Origin: Flavobacteriaceae bacterium
GTDB taxonomy: Bacteria; Bacteroidota; Bacteroidia; Flavobacteriales; Flavobacteriaceae
DNA length: 47,828 nt
Assembly (NCBI GenBank): GCA_024644745.1
Contig: JAHEHF010000016.1
Span: forward strand, 1 to 47,828
Direction: 5' to 3'
Part shown: positions 43,361 to 47,828 of the stretch, in pieces
How positions within the stretch are numbered: the stretch's first letter is position 1
Layout of the letters: the number at the start of each line of letters is the position of its first letter
The notes under the pieces: model-generated
What the model was told of the DNA's origin: nothing
The model's database searches: none
What the model saw: only the letters and a program-made list of their open reading frames with translations
Translations under genes and position numbers: made by a program

Positions 43361-44053
43361 TCAGAAGCAATTCAATATGGAAGAAATTTTGCTAATATCG
43401 GTAGACATGGATTGCCCCATTCCTAGTTCTAATACCTCTCCATCAGGTTTTCTTGCGGTAAAATGAAGATATTGAATACCGGAACTTGCAATTACCCGGG
43501 CATTTTTATAATGAATCCCGCTTGCAGCGATAATTCGAATATCCTTTCCATATTTAATATGAAGCCTTTTTAAAACGTCTACCCCCTCTTCGGCCCGCAA
43601 CGCTAGTCCGGAAGTCAATAGCCTGTCGAAACCCATATGAATAATTTTTTGCAGAGCCTTTTCCGGATCCTGAACAAAATCAAAGGCCCGATGAAAAGTA
43701 GTTGTCAAACCCAAATTTTTTGCGTGGATCATCAGCTCCATATTCTGTTCCGACACCTCATGACCCGAATCGAGTATTCCGAAAACAACACCAAAAGCAC
43801 CTGCTCGTTTTACGGCATCCATATCCTTTTTCATGATGATCAAATCTTCATCCTGGCATATAAAATCACCTTCTCTATGCCTGATCATCACATGTACCTG
43901 CAGTCCGGTGCGCTCTGCACATTGCTCAATGAGCCCGTAACCGGGTGTCAGCCCTCCGGCAGAAAGGGCATTGCATAGCTCTATGCTGTTAAATCCGTAC
44001 TGGTCTGCAATGAGAGCACCTTCAATTGTATCTGTGCACAATTCAAATTTCAT
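43361..44053 (-). CDS. cutC: CutC family TIM-barrel protein
   Basis: The 230-aa cytoplasmic protein has CutC landmarks: FELCTDTIEGALIADQYG, SIELCNALSAGGLTPGYGL, VHVMIRHREGDFICQDED, GVVFGILDSGHEV, TTFHRAFDFVQDPEKAL, FDRLLTSGLA and AASGIHYKNAR. The family was named for copper tolerance, but that role is disputed, and the barrel with conserved His/Arg residues suggests a small-molecule enzyme. The length is a little below the usual 245 or so. It is upstream of susC, in the same direction but 316 bp away, so it is probably not in the susCD operon. A link with amino-sugar or asparaginase loci in flavobacteria is my impression, not proven. Confidence 0.9.
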   Translation of the reverse strand: MKFELCTDTIEGALIADQYGFNSIELCNALSAGGLTPGYGLIEQCAERTGLQVHVMIRHREGDFICQDEDLIIMKKDMDAVKRAGAFGVVFGILDSGHEVSEQNMELMIHAKNLGLTTTFHRAFDFVQDPEKALQKIIHMGFDRLLTSGLALRAEEGVDVLKRLHIKYGKDIRIIAASGIHYKNARVIASSGIQYLHFTARKPDGEVLELGMGQSMSTDISKISSILNCF

Positions 44054-44133
44054 TCGGTTGTAAATTGATGATCAAATTTAAGTCAAAACAATCTATTCAG
44101 TTAAAAATTTCATAGCTCTTTCTTAAAATACCC

Positions 44134-44162
44134 TTGTTAATGGCCGAAAAATACTATTTTTA
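44134..44162 (+). promoter_or_regulatory. Candidate Bacteroidota-type promoter for the antiporter gene
   Basis: TTG (44134-44136), 18 bases and then TATTTTTA (44155-44162) match the Bacteroidota pattern TTTG-N19-TAnnTTTG with one mismatch in the -7 box. The ATG of the antiporter is 20 bp further. No other promoter candidate in this divergent gap fits as well. Confidence 0.35.
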
Positions 44163-44182
44163 GGGCTTCAATCAAGCAATAT

Positions 44183-46009
44183 ATGTTAGAACTTGCAGGT
44201 ATTATTATTTTAGGGATCCTGGCACAATGGGTCGCATGGAAATTCAAGATTCCTGCCATTCTTCCTTTGATCCTTACAGGATTGTTCATTGGTCCGTTCT
44301 CAACCTTGATTTCAGAGGACGGTAACAAATGGATCGAACCCCTTTGGAACGGGGAGCATGGGCTTTTTCCGGGTGAAAGTTTGTTTAATTTTGTATCCTT
44401 GTCAATAGCCCTGATACTGTTTGAAGGAGGACTTACCTTAAAGAAAGAGGAGATCAAAAGTGTCGGACCCGTCATCTATAAGCTCATCACCCTTGGTTCT
44501 TTCATTACCATGATCACAGCCGCGATAGCTGCACATTTTGTGATCGGGCTCAACTGGCCCCTTTCATTTTTGTTCTCTTCCCTGATCATTGTAACCGGAC
44601 CAACCGTTATTACACCGATCCTGCGCAACCTGCCGCTTAAAAAAGATATCTCGACTATACTCAAATGGGAAGGCATCCTCATAGACCCGATTGGTGCCCT
44701 GGTTGCTGTACTGGTTTTTGAATTCATCAGCCTTGGTGATGGCCATGGAACTCAATATACGAAAGAGACTGCTGTTGAATTCGGTAAGATCATCGTCATC
44801 GGGTTTTCGATAGGATTCACCTCGGCATATGCTTTTGCCTGGTCGATCAGACAAAAATGGATTCCACATTATTTGTTAAATGTGGTTTCGCTGGCCCTGG
44901 TCCTGACAGTTTTTGTACTCTCAGACCTGTTTGCTCATGAAAGCGGCTTGCTTGCCGTTGTGATCATGGGAATGGTGCTTGGCAACATGAAGTTAGCAGC
45001 TTTGAAGGATCTGATGTACTTTAAGGAGACCATAAGCATCCTTTTGATCTCCATTCTTTTTATCCTTTTGTCGGCCAATATAGATTTCAGTGACCTCGAG
45101 TTGATTTTGAATTGGAATTCCTTGATCCTATTTGGAATTGTGGTACTTATTATAAGGCCTTTGGGTGTTTTCTTATGTTCTTCCAATAGTTCCTTAAGCA
45201 CCAATGAAAAAATATTTATAAGCTGGGTAGGTCCAAGAGGGATCGTTGCTGCAGGTATCGCCTCTCTTTTTGGTCTGAAACTGACCATGCAGGGCGTTGA
45301 AAATGCAAATTACATCACACCTCTTGTATTTATGATCGTACTGGGTACGGTTTTGCTCAATGCAACTACAGCAAGGATCGTGGCACTTTTTACGAAAGTT
45401 CTATTGAAAAAATCAGAAGGTATCCTAATCGTTGGCGCCTCGAAACCGTCAAGGCTGATTGCAAACTACCTGAAAAACAATAACAGGCGCGTGGTGTTGA
45501 TTGACAGTAACAAGACCAACATTGCCATTGCCAAAAAAGCCGGCCTCGAGGCCATGGAATGTGACCTGTATGATGACGCCATCTTTGAGAATATTGAACT
45601 TAGTGATGTGGGATATTTACTGGCATTGACAGGAAGCCCAACGATCAATGAATACGCCTTGGATAAATTAACGGCCAATTTTGGTGAGGAGGGTGCTTTC
45701 AGGTTGATCAGTGATGAAGAAATGAAAGATCCCAGCAACAATCCGAAACAAGGGCTTTTTTCTCAGACCGATGACTATATCAATTTATCAGAAGTAGTAA
45801 GAGATTACCCGCAGATCAATGAAATCACGATCAATTCGCCTGAACATTATGATCAAATCATAGAAGCCATACAAGAAGAGATCAAATCCATCCCCATTTT
45901 CATTAAAGATCTCAATAATGAGATCCATATCATTCCGGCTGAAATGGATACATTAGAGGTAGAAAAGGGTTATAAATTAATGTATCTCGGCAAAAAGCTC
46001 AGTGTGTAA
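44183..46009 (+). CDS. CPA-type cation:proton antiporter with TrkA-N domain
   Basis: The 608-aa inner-membrane protein has about 12 helices (residues 1-400), starting MLELAGIIILGILAQWVAW, with the NhaP-like region LSIALILFEGGLTLK and VTGPTVITPILRNLPLK, and the likely ion-site stretch WEGILIDPIGALVAVLVFEF. Then WVGPRGIVAAGIASLFGL, a CPA1 signature, precedes a cytoplasmic TrkA-N/RCK-like nucleotide-binding domain (about 410-530, GILIVGASKPSRLIANYL, VVLIDSNKTNIAIAK). The combination suggests sodium or potassium extrusion gated by a nucleotide. It stands alone, 14 nt from the convergent EEP gene. It could support the sodium gradient used by the SSS symporter, but it is probably a general pH/salt gene. 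Confidence 0.92.
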   Translation: MLELAGIIILGILAQWVAWKFKIPAILPLILTGLFIGPFSTLISEDGNKWIEPLWNGEHGLFPGESLFNFVSLSIALILFEGGLTLKKEEIKSVGPVIYKLITLGSFITMITAAIAAHFVIGLNWPLSFLFSSLIIVTGPTVITPILRNLPLKKDISTILKWEGILIDPIGALVAVLVFEFISLGDGHGTQYTKETAVEFGKIIVIGFSIGFTSAYAFAWSIRQKWIPHYLLNVVSLALVLTVFVLSDLFAHESGLLAVVIMGMVLGNMKLAALKDLMYFKETISILLISILFILLSANIDFSDLELILNWNSLILFGIVVLIIRPLGVFLCSSNSSLSTNEKIFISWVGPRGIVAAGIASLFGLKLTMQGVENANYITPLVFMIVLGTVLLNATTARIVALFTKVLLKKSEGILIVGASKPSRLIANYLKNNNRRVVLIDSNKTNIAIAKKAGLEAMECDLYDDAIFENIELSDVGYLLALTGSPTINEYALDKLTANFGEEGAFRLISDEEMKDPSNNPKQGLFSQTDDYINLSEVVRDYPQINEITINSPEHYDQIIEAIQEEIKSIPIFIKDLNNEIHIIPAEMDTLEVEKGYKLMYLGKKLSV

Positions 46010-46023
46010 AATTGTCGCCTGCG

Positions 46024-46860
46024 CTAATCGAATGCTACCTGAACCAGAACCGGAAAATGATCTGACGGGTATTTCTGATCCCTGGAATCAGTCAAAACAG
46101 CGTATTTCTTCACCCTTGTGTTTTCTTTGGAACAAAAAATATAATCAATTCTGTCCTTGACAGGTTCCTGAAAAGCAAAGCCGGTAAAGGTCCCGAAAGG
46201 TCCAAAAGGCCTGCTCTCACTTGCCATTCGGGAATCATTGAATTCCTCTGACAAATAAGTAATCGCTTTGCTTTGATCATTCAGGTTGAAATCTCCCATC
46301 AGGATGACCGGAAAGTTACCCTTATTGATCTCCCTGATCTTCTGAGCGATCAAAGCCGCACTTTTTTCTCTGGCCACCACCCCGATGTGATCAAAGTGTG
46401 TATTGAATACCCAGAATTTCTTTCCCGTTTTTTTATTGAGAAACAAGCCATAGGTGCATATTCTTTCCATAGCAGCATCCCAGCCCACAGAAACCCGTTC
46501 TGGATGCTCAGAAAGCCAAAAGGTATCCTGCTCGAGAACATCAAGCTTGTTCCTGTGATAAAAAATGGCAGAGAATTCCCCCTTATTTTTTCCATCATTC
46601 CTCCCGACCCCTAAAAAATCGTAATCTGATAAGCGCTCATTCAAATAATTTACCTGAAGTTGCAGGCCCTCCTGAATACCAATCACATCGGGCGCATAGA
46701 ATGCGATCTGATCACTAAGGTATTCCTTGCGATTTTCCCATTGATTGTCTCCATCATTGACATTGGCATACCTTATATTGTAGGTCATAAAAATCATTTC
46801 CTGTGCGCTAAGCTGCCCAATAATAAAAACCAAGCTTAAAGTGATAAAGTGCTTTTTCAT
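46024..46860 (-). CDS. Secreted endonuclease/exonuclease/phosphatase (EEP) family protein
   Basis: The 278-aa product has a signal peptide (MKKHFITLSLVFIIGQLSAQ) and the EEP/DNase I-like motifs in order: MTYNIRYANVNDGDN (Asn), DVIGIQEGLQLQ (metal Glu), VFNTHFDHIG (catalytic His region), LMGDFNLNDQS (Asp/Asn), RIDYIFCS and the terminal PSDHFPVLVQV (Asp-His). Secreted members of this kind in Bacteroidota act on phosphodiesters or phosphomonoesters. A role in phosphate removal from glycans is possible but unsupported. It is alone between the antiporter and the TPR gene, 14 nt from the convergent antiporter. Confidence 0.9.
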   Translation of the reverse strand: MKKHFITLSLVFIIGQLSAQEMIFMTYNIRYANVNDGDNQWENRKEYLSDQIAFYAPDVIGIQEGLQLQVNYLNERLSDYDFLGVGRNDGKNKGEFSAIFYHRNKLDVLEQDTFWLSEHPERVSVGWDAAMERICTYGLFLNKKTGKKFWVFNTHFDHIGVVAREKSAALIAQKIREINKGNFPVILMGDFNLNDQSKAITYLSEEFNDSRMASESRPFGPFGTFTGFAFQEPVKDRIDYIFCSKENTRVKKYAVLTDSRDQKYPSDHFPVLVQVAFD

Positions 46861-46881
46861 GAGATAAAAGATAGGTTTGGA

Positions 46882-47397
46882 TCAGATCTTTTTCATCTGT
46901 TGCTTGACCATGCTGATCTGCTCCTTGAGCATCCCGTGTTTATCAAGTTTTTTAGCCTCAGCAATGAGGGTGGTCGCCTCTCTTTTTCTCCTCTTGGTCA
47001 TGGCAATTCCCGCCAATTGAAGTTTGGCCATGGCTTTGTCATGATCCATGGCAAGTCCCATTTTCAGGGCTTTTTTAAAATATTTCTCTGCCAGGGTCAA
47101 ATTGGTTTGTGATACCATGATCCCTCGGAGAAAATTATAATATCCTTCCTGCTTTTTTGTGAGTGCCGACGAAGGGTTCTTGATTTTGTCGAGAAGCCTG
47201 TTACCTCCGGCAAAATCCTGTTTTCGCAATTTGAAAAAGGTCAGCAAAAGGATTTCATTCTTGAAATAGAAAAACACGAAAATTCCGGCCAACAGAACAA
47301 TCGATATTCCATTCATGATATGACCTTTACTGAATTCGTATACTGCCCATGCCGTAATGAGCGCAGCAATGACCAGTTTGATATATTTGTTGAACAT
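46882..47397 (-). CDS. Small membrane protein with TPR-like helices
   Basis: The 171-aa product has two N-terminal hydrophobic helices (about 5-20, YIKLVIAALITAWAVYEF, and 28-52, GISIVLLAGIFVFFYFKN). A helical region follows that reads as TPR-like units (YYNFLRGIMVSQTNLTLAEKYFKKALKMGL and KAMAKLQLAGIAMTKRRKRE). The TPR part is rich in lysine and probably faces the cytoplasm. I do not recognise a named family. It lies 21 nt upstream of the EEP gene on the same strand and could be co-transcribed. Confidence 0.75.
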   Translation of the reverse strand: MFNKYIKLVIAALITAWAVYEFSKGHIMNGISIVLLAGIFVFFYFKNEILLLTFFKLRKQDFAGGNRLLDKIKNPSSALTKKQEGYYNFLRGIMVSQTNLTLAEKYFKKALKMGLAMDHDKAMAKLQLAGIAMTKRRKREATTLIAEAKKLDKHGMLKEQISMVKQQMKKI

Positions 47398-47583
47398 GTG
47401 TAATTTAAATTTTTGTGCAAATTTACATTTTTATGGGACTAAACGCCATATTAATTTTATTAATATAATGGAATTCAGAATCCTCTGATCATGTCAATTT
47501 TTCCTGAGCCAGGTTTGATCTGAAAGACTCATGATACAATCAACCCTTGTAACTGTATCCTAATTCCCGAAAAATGAATTATT

Positions 47584-47828
47584 TCAACGTTGATCCAGTA
47601 TTGCTTCGAACATATACTTTGCCATATCAAATACACTTGCCTCCGGCCCGAAAAAAATACCTGAATCTTTTATCGTCTCAACAGTTCCGCAATCAAGCTC
47701 ATCCGCTGACTTGACTACAAATAAAACCTCCTCAGGATGCTGCTCTTTTGTTACTTCTATAAGATCATCAAGATACTTCTCCAGATCGGCATGACACATC
47801 AGGACCAGGAGGATATGTGCATCATTGT
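47584..47828 (-). CDS. Unidentified protein (partial; N-terminus beyond the window)
   Basis: The frame is open to the right edge, so the visible 80 codons are the C-terminal part. The first in-window ATG (47799) is probably internal, because the frame continues upstream as NDAHILLVLMCHADLEKY. The segment is soluble, acidic and helical-looking: YLDDLIEVTKEQHPEEVLFV, DCGTVETIKDSGIFFGPE, then FDMAKYMFEAILDQR at the end. No family is recognised; a small regulatory or sensor fold is a guess. The 186 bp before the TPR gene (47398-47583) hold nothing I can name. Confidence 0.5.
   Translation of the reverse strand, partial: NDAHILLVLMCHADLEKYLDDLIEVTKEQHPEEVLFVVKSADELDCGTVETIKDSGIFFGPEASVFDMAKYMFEAILDQR

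Noticed and set aside
44054-44182. Susceptible region checked for the GACCAA element
   Set aside because: The element is absent; only a general promoter-like pattern for the antiporter was kept.
47584-47799. Complete 71-aa small protein starting at the ATG at 47799
   Set aside because: The frame stays open upstream to the window edge with protein-like sequence, so it is treated as a partial gene.
1-47828. CRISPR arrays, tRNA or rRNA genes, transposases, integrases, attachment sites
   Set aside because: I saw no regular repeat-spacer array, no RNA gene signature and no mobile-element protein anywhere in the window.

Overview
The window looks like a chromosomal segment of a member of the Bacteroidota, most likely a marine member of the Flavobacteriaceae. 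The evidence is the conserved bamD-rpoZ-coaBC-DUF4835 block, the SusC/SusD pair, frequent '...AQ' signal-peptide ends and AT-rich intergenic DNA. I saw no rRNA, tRNA, insertion sequence, phage gene or CRISPR array.

Region 1 (1-6.6 kb) is housekeeping. On the minus strand lie ferritin, bamD, rpoZ, coaBC and the start of a DUF4835 gene, plus dapA and a DUF6913-like gene. On the plus strand is a UshA-like 5'-nucleotidase split into two overlapping genes.

Region 2 (6.6-44.1 kb) is a very large polysaccharide utilisation locus whose enzymes together fit asparagine-linked glycans (N-glycans). It has a PNGase F-like amidase, a DUF4838 protein (possible endo-glycosidase), three divergent GH92 alpha-mannosidases, a GH29 alpha-fucosidase, a GH123-like enzyme, a glycosylasparaginase and a signal-less GH130 phosphorylase. 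A sodium/solute symporter, a CBM9-like protein, SusC/SusD, a large FG-GAP/UnbV protein and a LytS/LytTR two-component pair complete it. The likely flow is: SusCD captures and imports the glycan; PNGase or DUF4838 releases it from protein; GH29, GH123 and GH92 trim it in the periplasm; the Man-GlcNAc core enters the cytoplasm through the symporter and is phosphorolysed by GH130; glycosylasparaginase removes leftover GlcNAc-Asn.

Inside this locus (17.8-25.6 kb) sits a five-gene cassette of a kind I associate with Planctomycetes and Verrucomicrobia. It comprises a PSD1/DUF1549/DUF1553 protein with two haem motifs, a DUF1501 protein, an NHL-type propeller, a discoidin lipoprotein, and a DUF2231 membrane cytochrome c that carries LRR, chitobiase-C-terminal-like and discoidin modules. 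Its role is unknown. It is transcribed in line with the glycosidases, its promoter region shares a 15-bp element with the susC promoter, and its glycan-binding-like tail recurs in the DUF4838 enzyme. This is the best candidate for an undescribed system: a redox module working with N-glycan breakdown.

Region 3 (44.1-47.8 kb) holds a CPA-type cation/proton antiporter with a TrkA-N domain, a secreted EEP-family hydrolase, a small TPR membrane protein and a gene cut by the window edge.
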